53,500 bases of DNA from Maribacter sp. (GTDB lineage: Bacteria > Bacteroidota > Bacteroidia > Flavobacteriales > Flavobacteriaceae): assembly GCA_029287355.1 (NCBI GenBank), contig JARFRH010000118.1:1-53500 (forward strand), read 5' to 3'. The notes below the pieces were generated by a model, which worked only from the letters and a program-made list of their open reading frames with translations, ran no database searches and was not told where the DNA came from. A program made the position numbers and the translations under genes. Positions 7,997 through 16,269 of the stretch are shown here, piece after piece. The first letter of the stretch is position 1. Each line of letters opens with the position of its first letter.

Positions 7997-10291
7997 ATGT
8001 CAACTACAATATCAACGAAATTTAGTAGAAGGTCTTTCTTGAGAACTTCTTCACTTGCGAGTGGTGGAATGCTTATCGGTTTCAATTTTTTCACAGCCTG
8101 TAAGGATAATGTGAAAATGCCGGTGGACATCGCTAAACTCAATTATAACGATTTTAACGCCTTCATCAAGATATCCGATGAGGGAATGGTAACTATATTT
8201 TCACCCAATCCAGAGATAGGGCAAGGGGTAAAAACTTCGATGCCCATGATTATTGCCGAGGAACTTGACGTGCCTTGGGAAAATGTGAATGTAGTTCAGG
8301 GAATTTTGGATACCCAAAATTACACGCGTCAAGTTGCAGGGGGTAGTCAATCCATCAGATTCGGGTGGGATGCTTTGCGTCAAACGGGCGCTACTGCGCG
8401 TCAATTATTGGTGAATGCGGCTGCTGCTCGATGGGGTGTAGATGCTTCCGAGTGTTCCGCCAAGCAAGGGGTAATAACCAATGGAAAAGGGGAGACCCTA
8501 GGGTATGGGGATGTGGTCAAGGAGGCAGCTCTGTTGCAAATTCCAGAGTCTGAAAGTTCAGAATCTGAAGAATCCAAATCGGAAAACCCTGAATTTAAGG
8601 ATACAAAGGCTGAAGAAATTGCAGGAAACGTGATATTAAAAGACCCTAAAGACTACACCATAATAGGTACTGATGTGGGAAATGTGGATATAGATGAGAT
8701 TATTACTGGAAAACCACTTTTTGGATTGGATTATAAAGTGGAGGGAATGGTTTATGCTTCTGTTTTACGACCACCGGCTTTCGGACAAGTTTTAGAATCT
8801 TACGATGATGCGAATGCAAAAGCGATAGCAGGTGTAATCGATGTCATCAAAATAGGCGAGAAGGCGAAAGCCATGTTAGAGAAGGAAGAGGTTAATTGGA
8901 CGGCAAAATTAGCGCCAACTGAAAAAGTAGTGGTTATCGCTGAGAATTCATGGGCCGCAATCAAAGGAAAAAAGGCCCTGAAAGCAAAATGGACCGAAAG
9001 TTCACCTATGGAGAATACAAAGGCTCATGATAAGATATTGATTGACTTGTTAGATGGCAAAGATTTTACGAATCTTCGAAAAGATGGAGACGTGAAGAAG
9101 GCGTTCAAACAGGCGGACAAAGTTTTAGAGCGGACGTACGAATCTCCCTTTCTTCCACATAACACTATGGAACCTATGAATTTCTTTGCTGATGTGACGG
9201 ATTCGAAAATTCTTTTGGTGGGTCCAGTGCAAACGCCAGCTGATGCTGCAGCGACCGTAGCCGAAATGCTTGGGAGGGATGAAAAAGACATTCGATTGGA
9301 AATGACCCGAATGGGTGGTGGTTTTGGACGAAGACTTTACGGTGACTTTGTTTACGAGGCAGCGGAAATCTCGGATAAGATACGAAGACCTGTAAAAATG
9401 TTTTCGACTCGAGAGGATGATATGATGACAGGGGTTTATCGCCCTGCTATTAAATATCGAATTGCTGCATCAATCAAAGATGGCGAGGTTACTGGGTACC
9501 ATTTGAAGGAAGCTTCGGTAAATGATAATATGTATGGTTTGATTCCAAATTTCTTCCCCGCAGGAGCGATTGAAAACTACCAAGTTGATGTTGCCAAGTA
9601 TAATAGTAATATTTCAACAGGTGCATGGCGAGCTCCATATACCAATTTCCTTTCGTATGCTGAGCAGAGCTTCTTGGATGAGTTGGCTGAGGTTTTGGAA
9701 AAAGACCCGGTTCAAATGCGAATGGATTTGCTTGAAAAAGCAAAAGGAACAACGGATGACAGAATCCAGTATTCTGCGGATCGCTTACAGGATGTTTTGA
9801 AACTTGTGGTCGATAAGTCTGGATATCGAACACCAAAAGACGGCGTATACCAAGGTGTTTGTGCCTACTATTGCCACAACACACATGTCGCAGAGGTTGC
9901 TGACGTAGTTATGGAAGGAGATCAGCCTGTAGTTAAAAAAATTACCGTAGCCGTCGATTGCGGAATTGTCATAAATCCATTGGGTGCTAAAAATCAAATC
10001 GAAGGTGGTGCTATAGATGGCGTAGGCCATGCAATGTACGGTGATTTTGCTTTTGAAAATGGAATGCCCACGAGCAACAATTACGACAAATATCGTTTGA
10101 TTCGAATGAACGAAACACCCATTGTGGAGACGCATTTTGTAAAGAATACCTTGAGTCCGACGGGCCTTGGAGAACCGACATTGCCTCCAGCTGGAGCTGC
10201 CGTTGCCATTGCTTTGAAAAAGGCCACTGGCAATCGCTTGTATAAACAGCCATTCGTAAGTAATATGAATTCAAAACCAATTCTAGGATAG
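7997..10291 (+). CDS. Tat-exported molybdopterin-binding subunit of a molybdenum hydroxylase (IorB-like)
   Basis: A 764-residue catalytic subunit of the xanthine-oxidase family, expected to hydroxylate an aldehyde or N-heterocycle in the periplasm. The N-terminus has a textbook twin-arginine motif (SRRSFLR), a hydrophobic stretch and then FTAC, so it may be a Tat lipoprotein. Cofactor motifs include PEIGQGVKTSMP, GGGFGRR and the C-terminal GLGEPTLPPAGAA with the probable catalytic glutamate. Around residues 180-203 there is a Ser/Glu-rich insertion (ESESSESEESKSEN) that I do not expect in the family. The two-subunit layout normally passes electrons to a cytochrome c, but none is encoded nearby. 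The next gene, moaD, follows after six bases, so enzyme and cofactor genes share an operon. The substrate is unknown. Confidence 0.9.
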   Translation: MSTTISTKFSRRSFLRTSSLASGGMLIGFNFFTACKDNVKMPVDIAKLNYNDFNAFIKISDEGMVTIFSPNPEIGQGVKTSMPMIIAEELDVPWENVNVVQGILDTQNYTRQVAGGSQSIRFGWDALRQTGATARQLLVNAAAARWGVDASECSAKQGVITNGKGETLGYGDVVKEAALLQIPESESSESEESKSENPEFKDTKAEEIAGNVILKDPKDYTIIGTDVGNVDIDEIITGKPLFGLDYKVEGMVYASVLRPPAFGQVLESYDDANAKAIAGVIDVIKIGEKAKAMLEKEEVNWTAKLAPTEKVVVIAENSWAAIKGKKALKAKWTESSPMENTKAHDKILIDLLDGKDFTNLRKDGDVKKAFKQADKVLERTYESPFLPHNTMEPMNFFADVTDSKILLVGPVQTPADAAATVAEMLGRDEKDIRLEMTRMGGGFGRRLYGDFVYEAAEISDKIRRPVKMFSTREDDMMTGVYRPAIKYRIAASIKDGEVTGYHLKEASVNDNMYGLIPNFFPAGAIENYQVDVAKYNSNISTGAWRAPYTNFLSYAEQSFLDELAEVLEKDPVQMRMDLLEKAKGTTDDRIQYSADRLQDVLKLVVDKSGYRTPKDGVYQGVCAYYCHNTHVAEVADVVMEGDQPVVKKITVAVDCGIVINPLGAKNQIEGGAIDGVGHAMYGDFAFENGMPTSNNYDKYRLIRMNETPIVETHFVKNTLSPTGLGEPTLPPAGAAVAIALKKATGNRLYKQPFVSNMNSKPILG

Positions 10292-10297
10292 CCGCCT

Positions 10298-10540
10298 ATG
10301 GATGTTTTACTATTTGGAATAGCAAAGGATATTGTTGGGAGGTCGGAAATTCAAATTTTAGCTGAGGATGCAGTTCCTAATTCGGTACAAGAGCTAAAGG
10401 CTTTTATGATACGGAAGTTTCCCGATTTCGGGAAGCTTTCTTCTTTTGCGGTAGCGGTGAATAGCGAGTATGCCGAAGATGATGTACCTTTAGACAGGAA
10501 TGATGAAATAGCTATTATTCCTCCAGTAAGTGGTGGCTGA
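10298..10540 (+). CDS. moaD: Molybdopterin synthase small subunit MoaD
   Basis: An 80-residue ubiquitin-like sulfur carrier ending in the required Gly-Gly (PPVSGG). The C-terminal glycine is adenylated by MoeB and thiocarboxylated, then gives sulfur to cPMP within the MoaD-MoaE complex. The mid-sequence VAVNSEYAEDDVPLDRNDEIAIIPPVSGG region (seen here as the usual VN, L..GDEVA-like, PPVSGG pattern) fits MoaD. The start is ATG at 10298, six bases after the hydroxylase stop. The stop overlaps the moaE start (TGATG), indicating translational coupling. Confidence 0.95.
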   Translation: MDVLLFGIAKDIVGRSEIQILAEDAVPNSVQELKAFMIRKFPDFGKLSSFAVAVNSEYAEDDVPLDRNDEIAIIPPVSGG

Positions 10541-10959
10541 TGCAAAAAAAAATAATAGAAATAGTCGAAAAGATAGATACCTCCCAAGTGTTCACGGAAT
10601 TATCCGATGCACAAAGCGGAGGTATTTGCGTTTTTGTTGGTACGGTGCGTGAGTTTACACAAGGGGAGGAAGTAGTTTCCTTGGAGTTCGAAACCTATCA
10701 AAAAATGGCACTGAAAGAAATGGATAAGATTGCTTCGGATGCAATACAAAAGTGGAATCTCAACAAAGTAATCATACGACACGCAGTGGGGCTCAAAAAA
10801 GTAGCGGAACCGGTAGTTGCTGTAGGCGCCTCTTCAGCGCATCGCGATGCGTGTTTCGAAGCCTGTCGCTATTTAATCGATACCCTCAAAGAGACCGTTC
10901 CTATCTGGAAAAAAGAAATGTTTGAGAACAAAACGATTTGGGTTTCGGCTCATCCATAA
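10540..10959 (+). CDS. moaE: Molybdopterin synthase large subunit MoaE
   Basis: A 139-residue catalytic subunit that turns cPMP into molybdopterin with sulfur from MoaD. Family landmarks are GGICVFVGTVREF near residue 27, the RHAVGLKKVAEPVVAV strand, SAHRDACFEAC and the lysine-rich catalytic segment PIWKKEMF near the C-terminus. Its ATG overlaps the moaD stop. It is followed after nine bases by a racemase gene that is not part of the pathway. Confidence 0.95.
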   Translation: MQKKIIEIVEKIDTSQVFTELSDAQSGGICVFVGTVREFTQGEEVVSLEFETYQKMALKEMDKIASDAIQKWNLNKVIIRHAVGLKKVAEPVVAVGASSAHRDACFEACRYLIDTLKETVPIWKKEMFENKTIWVSAHP

Positions 10960-10968
10960 ACTTAAATC

Positions 10969-11676
10969 ATGAAAAAAATAGGATTGATAGGAGGGATGAG
11001 TTGGGAATCTACCCAAATCTACTATAAAATCATCAACGAAAAAGTGCGTTCGATTTTGGGTGGTTTTCATTCGTCCAAATGCGTTATGGAATCGGTAGAC
11101 TTTTCGGAAATACAAAAATTACAATCTGAGAACAATTGGGTTGCTTTAGACGAAAAAATGATTGAAGCAGCTATTAATTTGAAGAATGCCAAAGCCGAAG
11201 TACTTCTTATTTGCGCTAATACAATGCATTTATGCAGTGATGCAATAACGAAAGAAGTAAACTTGCCATTGCTTCATATAGCGGAAGTTACAGGTGAAAA
11301 AATAAGAGAGGCCAATCTTAACAAGGTACTTTTATTAGGGACTAAATTTACTATGGAGAGAGATTTTTTCAAGAATATTCTGACCGATAATTTTGGACTT
11401 GAAGTGCTGATTCCCAATGAAGGTGATAGAGAAATTGTACATCATATCATTTATGAAGAACTGGTTCAGGGCAAAATAAATGCAGCATCTAGAGGTCAGT
11501 ATGTGCAAATCATATATGAAGCCATTAAAAATGGAGCGGAAGGAGTCATATTGGGTTGTACGGAAATTCCTTTATTAATTCAACCAACTGATGTGCCTAT
11601 TCCCACATTTAATACAACTCAAATTCACGCTGAAAAAGCTGTAGAATTTGCTATGAGCACATCGATTGCAAATTAA
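10969..11676 (+). CDS. Aspartate/glutamate racemase-family protein
   Basis: A 235-residue member of the cofactor-independent Asp/Glu racemase superfamily. It opens with the diagnostic GLIGGMSWEST sequence of the YgeA-like branch. Both catalytic cysteines are visible, in ICANTMH (about residue 83) and in ILGCTEIPLL (about residue 195), so it should be active in interconverting an amino acid's enantiomers; the substrate cannot be inferred. It is inserted between moaE and moaC, with nine bases before it and 12 bases after it, so it is very probably co-transcribed with cofactor genes. No role for such an enzyme in molybdenum cofactor synthesis is known to me. Confidence 0.88.
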   Translation: MKKIGLIGGMSWESTQIYYKIINEKVRSILGGFHSSKCVMESVDFSEIQKLQSENNWVALDEKMIEAAINLKNAKAEVLLICANTMHLCSDAITKEVNLPLLHIAEVTGEKIREANLNKVLLLGTKFTMERDFFKNILTDNFGLEVLIPNEGDREIVHHIIYEELVQGKINAASRGQYVQIIYEAIKNGAEGVILGCTEIPLLIQPTDVPIPTFNTTQIHAEKAVEFAMSTSIAN

Positions 11677-11688
11677 TCTAACTTAGAA

Positions 11689-12162
11689 ATGTCAAAAGAA
11701 CTTTCACATATTGATGACGCAGGAAACCCTTCGATGGTAGATGTATCGAATAAGCAAGCAACTGTAAGAACAGCTGTAGCGTCAGGAAAAGTTATTTTCC
11801 CCTCGGATATTTTTGATACACTCTCGGCCCAAGATTTTTTAGGACATAAAGGAAGTATTATTCAAACCGCCGTTATTGCTGGAATTCAGGGGGTTAAGAA
11901 AACCTCCGGCTTGATACCGCTTTGCCATCAGCTCAACCTTTCCAAAATACAGATAGACATTACTCCATCAGACAATGCCTTGCATATTAGTTGTAAAGTA
12001 AAGTGTAATGAACAAACAGGTGTGGAGATGGAAGCCCTAACCGGTGTATCTATTAGCGCATTGACCATCTATGACATGTGTAAAGCACTTTCGAATGACA
12101 TAAAAATTTCTCAAATACAATTAGAACATAAAACAGGAGGAAAGAATGACTTCAACCGCTAA
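11689..12162 (+). CDS. moaC: Cyclic pyranopterin monophosphate synthase MoaC
   Basis: A 157-residue enzyme that converts the 3',8-cyclo-GTP made by MoaA into cPMP. Conserved blocks are the N-terminal SHIDDAGNPSMVDVS, the LIPLCHQLNLSK segment with its Cys-His, and GVEMEALTGVSISALTIYDMCKA containing the catalytic Asp. Length is normal. Its 3' end overlaps mobA by 17 bases, implying coupled translation. The partner moaA lies 6 kb away on the opposite strand. Confidence 0.96.
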   Translation: MSKELSHIDDAGNPSMVDVSNKQATVRTAVASGKVIFPSDIFDTLSAQDFLGHKGSIIQTAVIAGIQGVKKTSGLIPLCHQLNLSKIQIDITPSDNALHISCKVKCNEQTGVEMEALTGVSISALTIYDMCKALSNDIKISQIQLEHKTGGKNDFNR

Positions 12163-12742
12163 GCTTTACGGACTCGTTTTATCTGGTGGGAAAAGTACCC
12201 GAATGGGGACGGATAAAGGCTTAATAAAATACCATGGTGTTCCACAACGCGAATATTTGTACGATTTATTGAGTCAAGTTTGCGAAGCGACTTTTATAAG
12301 TGTTCGCGAGGAGCAGCAAGCGGAGCTTCCTAAAGAAATGAACGCCATAGTTGATTTAAATGAATATCGCGGTCCCTACAATGGATTGCTATCTGCTCAT
12401 AAAAAGCATCCTGATGCAGCTTGGTTGGTTTTGGCATGTGACCTACCACTAATGGACTTAGATACTTTAAGGGAATTAATTTCCCAACGGAATAGCACGA
12501 AACAAGCAACTGCCTTTGCCTTAAAAGAAAATCCCCTGCCAGAACCTTTGTGTGCAATTTGGGAGCCACATGCTTTTGTTGATTCCTTGTCATATTTAGA
12601 AAGTGGAGTTGGTACTTGCCCTAGGAAATTTTTAATCAATCATGACACGAAATTGGTGTTTCCGAAGAATGAGAAGGTATTACTCAATGCCAATTCTGAG
12701 GAGGAGTATAGAGAGGCACTTGAAAAATTAGCCTTAGGTTAA
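12146..12742 (+). CDS. mobA: Molybdenum cofactor nucleotidyltransferase, MobA-like
   Basis: A 198-residue nucleotidyltransferase that attaches a nucleotide to the molybdenum cofactor. The N-terminal signature is LSGGKSTRMGTDKG and a second block is YRGPYNGLLSA, followed by LACDLPLMD with the metal-binding Asp. The LxGG and GPxxG forms resemble guanylyl-transferring MobA more than cytidylyl-transferring MocA, which typically has AAG in the first loop. This is notable because the CO dehydrogenase in this window needs the cytosine dinucleotide form. The specificity is therefore uncertain. The start overlaps moaC, and the operon ends here, facing a minus-strand gene. Confidence 0.88.
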   Translation: MTSTAKLYGLVLSGGKSTRMGTDKGLIKYHGVPQREYLYDLLSQVCEATFISVREEQQAELPKEMNAIVDLNEYRGPYNGLLSAHKKHPDAAWLVLACDLPLMDLDTLRELISQRNSTKQATAFALKENPLPEPLCAIWEPHAFVDSLSYLESGVGTCPRKFLINHDTKLVFPKNEKVLLNANSEEEYREALEKLALG

Positions 12743-12782
12743 TAACACGACCATACATTGTTTTTCTAATCAATAGTTTGTT

Positions 12783-13664
12783 TTAAATGTGAAACACCTC
12801 ATAATTTCGAATCCATTCCGTCGATGCCCCGGGTGCAATACGTATATCAAAAAATAATTCTGGACTTATCACATGACTCCAGCCCCAAAGATTTACCTTA
12901 TTGGTTTGAAAACTTGTATTTTCCCTAATTCCAATTTTAGAGTTGTGGTTTATCAATTCCCATGATGCTCTAACTCTTTCTCCGCCACTAAGGTCACTAA
13001 AAAAGAACTGTTCATTAGGCGTGCTATTAAATTTCACTCCATTTTTCTCTATAGCAATTGCTAATTCAGAATTAACGGTTTCCCCGAACAGCTCAGGCTT
13101 TAATTCGAAGGGAAAATTTAGGCTATAATATTCTCCTATGAGTTCATTATTTATTGCAGAAAAATTATGTACGTATTCATTCGTATTTATTGTTTTATTG
13201 CCTGTGTTTCTTAAGTAGTATTTGATTGTAAAACCAGTTTCTTGAACTCCAATCTCTTTGCGTAATTCATACGAATAACCCTTGGCAGCCGGTGATATGC
13301 AAGTGATGAGAACGCTATCGGCATGAGCGCTTAGTTCAAATTCGGCCGGTCTAATCTCGTAGGGCTTGTTAAACTCATAAAGTGAATCTTCTTTTTTCAA
13401 TAGGCCAACACCTATTTTATGAAACCAGCCACCTATTTCGGTCTCATCAAAACCTAAGGCAGTATCAATTCCAAATTCGTTGTAGAACCCTTTGCCAAAT
13501 AAGTTTTCATTTTTGCAGTTCGGGTCTTCAATACTCGCAAATCGAATATTTTTAAATTTTACATCCACAATTTTTCCAGTCCAATCAAATCGCGAGAAAT
13601 TATAATTTTCAAGAGGAAAATCAATTTGTATTTCTAGGTTTTTCGAATTGAGAATATGAGCCAT
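12783..13664 (-). CDS. Galactose-mutarotase-like protein of unknown function
   Basis: A 293-residue cytosolic protein without signal peptide. I cannot assign a family with certainty. The sequence is beta-rich and has features reminiscent of the aldose-1-epimerase/galactose mutarotase fold: an early FGKGFYNEFGID segment, the region around EIGVQETGFTIKYYLRNTGNK (a strand pattern typical of the superfamily), a Glu/His-containing NEYVHNF and a C-terminal GWSHVISPELFF. It is transcribed against the mobA operon and divergently from moeB, so it interrupts the cofactor genes. A role in sugar recognition or epimerisation is an inference from fold resemblance only. Confidence 0.7.
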   Translation of the reverse strand: MAHILNSKNLEIQIDFPLENYNFSRFDWTGKIVDVKFKNIRFASIEDPNCKNENLFGKGFYNEFGIDTALGFDETEIGGWFHKIGVGLLKKEDSLYEFNKPYEIRPAEFELSAHADSVLITCISPAAKGYSYELRKEIGVQETGFTIKYYLRNTGNKTINTNEYVHNFSAINNELIGEYYSLNFPFELKPELFGETVNSELAIAIEKNGVKFNSTPNEQFFFSDLSGGERVRASWELINHNSKIGIRENTSFQTNKVNLWGWSHVISPELFFDIRIAPGASTEWIRNYEVFHI

Positions 13665-13686
13665 GCTTCTAAGGTATTAAATTAGT

Positions 13687-13725
13687 TAAGATTCTCGGTT
13701 AGATAATTTTAAGCATTGAATCTTA
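13687..13725. promoter_or_regulatory. Inverted repeat TAAGATTC / GAATCTTA in a divergent gap
   Basis: TAAGATTC (13687-13694) and GAATCTTA (13718-13725) are perfectly complementary over eight bases with a 23-base spacer. They lie in the 127-base gap between the divergent mutarotase-like gene and moeB, where an operator would be placed. No known factor is matched. Confidence 0.3.
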
Positions 13726-13791
13726 CGGTTTTTAACGCGAATGTCTGCGCTTTCTAGCCCTCCACTTTTGGCTTTTTACTATATTAGACAA

Positions 13792-14859
13792 ATGAACCAA
13801 GATCGATATACGAGACAAGCCATTCTAAAAGATTTCGGCATGGAAGGGCAAGAAAAACTTTATGAGACTAAGGTTTTGGTCATTGGAGCAGGTGGGCTTG
13901 GTGTTCCTGTATTGACCTACCTCAACGCCATGGGAATTGGCAAAATAGGCATTGTGGACAACGATGTTGTGTCGATTACCAATTTGCATCGTCAAGTACT
14001 ATATGCGCAAAGTGATGTCGGCCAATCCAAGGTCATCGCAGCTCTGGAAAAATTGAAAGCGCAAAACCCAGAGACGGATCTGGTCATTTACAATTCTTTT
14101 CTCGATACCAAGAATGCGCTCGAAATTATTGCTGAATACGATGTCGTTGTGGATGCTTCCGATAATTTTCCAACACGGTATTTGGTGAATGATGCCTGTA
14201 TGATTTTAAAGAAACCTTTCGTTTATGGCGCGTTGCATGGCTTTGAAGGGCAGGTCAGTGTTTTTAACTACCAAGGTGGACCAACCTATCGTTGTCTATT
14301 TCCAAAAATGCCCAACCAAAACGAAGTGCCCAATTGTAATGAGCATGGCGTGCTTGGCATCTTGCCTGGAATCATTGGAAGCCTTCAGGCTTTGGAAACC
14401 GTTAAGGTCATAACAGGAATCGGAACGGTGCTATCAGGAACGCTACTGATTTTTGACGGGTTGGACCAATCTTATCAAAAAATCAAGTTCAAACGACAAC
14501 CCGAGAATAATCAAATTACAAGGCTACAAGCTTTTTATGAATGGGATGATCCTTGCGTAATTGTTCCTACAGTTGATGTCGAAGAGCTACAAAAACTTTT
14601 AGCCGAGAAAGTCCAAATTGTTGATGTACGGACGATTGAGGAATTTGAAAATTACCATCTTCCGGATTCCATTCACATTCCCTTAAACGAATTGCAGGTC
14701 AATTCTGGTAAAATTAATTTTTCGATTCCCGTCTATTTTCTATGCCAATCAGGCAAACGTAGTGAGACGGCTGTCAAACAATTGCGAGAACAGCACCCAG
14801 AGAGTTCGCTTTTTAGTATTTTAGGCGGCCTAAATCAGTATTTGGCCGCATGCTCTTAA
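13792..14859 (+). CDS. moeB: MoeB/ThiF-type adenylyltransferase fused to a rhodanese domain
   Basis: A 355-residue E1-like enzyme that adenylates the C-terminus of MoaD (or ThiS), with a C-terminal rhodanese domain that can supply the sulfur. The N-terminal domain has the ATP loop VIGAGGLGVP at about residues 30-39, the NLHRQ segment, the DASDNFPTRY strand and YRCLFP...NCNEHGVLG. The rhodanese domain (about 265-355) has an intact active loop, CQSGKRS. The domain order is that of MoeBR/MOCS3-type proteins. I chose ATG 13792 because MNQDRYTRQ is the usual start; an ATG 51 bases upstream is possible. The 3' end overlaps the TauE-type gene by ten bases. It is expected to activate the MoaD encoded 3.5 kb upstream. 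Confidence 0.92.
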   Translation: MNQDRYTRQAILKDFGMEGQEKLYETKVLVIGAGGLGVPVLTYLNAMGIGKIGIVDNDVVSITNLHRQVLYAQSDVGQSKVIAALEKLKAQNPETDLVIYNSFLDTKNALEIIAEYDVVVDASDNFPTRYLVNDACMILKKPFVYGALHGFEGQVSVFNYQGGPTYRCLFPKMPNQNEVPNCNEHGVLGILPGIIGSLQALETVKVITGIGTVLSGTLLIFDGLDQSYQKIKFKRQPENNQITRLQAFYEWDDPCVIVPTVDVEELQKLLAEKVQIVDVRTIEEFENYHLPDSIHIPLNELQVNSGKINFSIPVYFLCQSGKRSETAVKQLREQHPESSLFSILGGLNQYLAACS

Positions 14860-15629
14860 CCGTTCCAGAACTTTTATTGTTAATGCTTGGCTTTTTGGTC
14901 ATTGCCACCTTGTATTCTTCAGTAGGTTTTGGCGGAGGATCAAGCTATTTGGCGCTCTTGGCCCTGGTTTTCGTTAGTTTCTTTGCAATAAGAAGTACTG
15001 CATTGATCTGCAATTTGGTGGTAGTCTCCAGCAGTAGTTATCTCTATTGGAAAAAAGGATATCTTGATTTTAAAAAGTTCCTTCCTTTTATTATTGCCAG
15101 TATTCCCTTTGCTTTTGTCGGGGCGAGATTTCGTTTAAATGAAAATACCTTTTTCATCATTCTTGGGGCTTCTTTGATTATCTCGGCCCTAGCCTTGATT
15201 TTTCAAACGGTTCGACTTAAAAAATCAAACGAGATCAATCCAAATTATCCGCTTTGGGTAACTTATGCCTTGGGTGCCGGAATTGGATTGTTATCCGGCC
15301 TGGTAGGCATTGGAGGTGGTATTTTCTTGGCTCCTGTACTGAATCACATGAAGTGGGATAAATCGATAAAAATAGCATCCCTAGCGAGCTTTTTTATTTT
15401 GGTGAATTCAGTTTCAGGTATTGGAGGTTTGTTGACCAAAGGTACGTTCGAACTTCCTTTGTTAGAGGCTCTTGGTTTGGTCGTAGCCGTGTTTATTGGA
15501 GGGCAAATTGGAATTCGATTAAGTCTGAACAAACTTACCGGAAATGGGATTAAGGTGGTAACCGCTATTCTCGTTTTGATTGTGGGTATTCGGGTGTTAT
15601 TGGTAAATGGGCTGCAGCTTAAGTTTTAA
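14850..15629 (+). CDS. TauE/SafE-family membrane transporter
   Basis: A 259-residue membrane protein with about eight hydrophobic segments in two halves, each with a glycine-rich motif (SSVGFGGGSSYLALLAL near the N-terminus, LLSGLVGIGGGIFLAP near the middle), the hallmark of TauE/SafE proteins. Family members move sulfite, organosulfonates or other small anions. The gene starts ten bases inside moeB, so it is translationally coupled to a sulfur-transfer enzyme. That context suggests a sulfur compound or oxyanion as substrate, but the direction and substrate are unknown. No ModABC-type molybdate transporter is present in the window. Confidence 0.88.
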   Translation: MLLTVPELLLLMLGFLVIATLYSSVGFGGGSSYLALLALVFVSFFAIRSTALICNLVVVSSSSYLYWKKGYLDFKKFLPFIIASIPFAFVGARFRLNENTFFIILGASLIISALALIFQTVRLKKSNEINPNYPLWVTYALGAGIGLLSGLVGIGGGIFLAPVLNHMKWDKSIKIASLASFFILVNSVSGIGGLLTKGTFELPLLEALGLVVAVFIGGQIGIRLSLNKLTGNGIKVVTAILVLIVGIRVLLVNGLQLKF

Positions 15630-15719
15630 AAAGGGAACTTAAGCTGATAAATAGCACTTAAAACTCTTGGTGCCAATGTGTACATGAGTGCTACTTCTAG
15701 CTATTCAAATCCTTGTTTC

Positions 15720-16196
15720 TCAAGGGTATTGTTGAAGCAAGCCAAATTGCCATAGATGATATCGAATATGCATAAAATGGAATAATTCTACATCTTCAAA
15801 AGGAACTTCGCCCAAATAAGTGGCATAAGGGATGTAATCAGGGTTCTTCTCATGAAAATCGTAAAAGTCTTTTACGGCTTTTGGAACCTGTGAAATGGCT
15901 TCTTTTATGGAGGTATATTTTAATAATGGCAAATCCGCTACTGTTTTATCACTGGGTCTATGTGATAGAACGGAGCCGCTCTTAATGAATTGTTGCATTC
16001 CCAATTGTTGGGCATTGGCAGGGCTTTCGCGCTCACCTTCATACTGCACCGTAGCACTTCTTATCGCCTCAACAAGATGTTCGACCATGTGCTGAGGAGT
16101 CATAAGGCCGAAATTCGCTTTGGTTTCTGGGTTGAGCGTATCTAAAAGTGCCGGAAATTCATTCGTTAGAAAATCTATTTTGTTGATGGTGGTCAT
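15720..16196 (-). CDS. DinB-like (DUF1569-type) protein
   Basis: A 158-residue cytosolic protein that looks like a member of the DinB/DUF1569 four-helix superfamily. Signs are NPETKANFGLMTPQHMVEHLVEA near residue 22 (the 'L.P...FG.M...HM..H' pattern) and the C-terminal HFMHIRYHLWQFG with histidines that could complete a metal site. The exact function is unknown; relatives include thiol-dependent transferases. It is the last gene of the minus-strand set moaA-moeA-membrane protein-this gene, 73 bases after its neighbour, so co-transcription is likely but not certain. Confidence 0.72.
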   Translation of the reverse strand: MTTINKIDFLTNEFPALLDTLNPETKANFGLMTPQHMVEHLVEAIRSATVQYEGERESPANAQQLGMQQFIKSGSVLSHRPSDKTVADLPLLKYTSIKEAISQVPKAVKDFYDFHEKNPDYIPYATYLGEVPFEDVELFHFMHIRYHLWQFGLLQQYP

Positions 16197-16269
16197 TGTT
16201 TAATCTTTTTTATATGAACTATATTGATTCTATTGAAACTGGCTGAATCTAGCAATGAGATGTTCCTGC

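Noticed and set aside
8201-10280. Several minus-strand open frames across the iorB-like gene
   Set aside because: They are antisense shadows of a strongly coding gene and match no families.
7997-10291. Second CO dehydrogenase
   Set aside because: It has a Tat signal, GGGFGRR and no AYxCSFR loop, and lacks a FAD subunit; it fits the iorB-like group.
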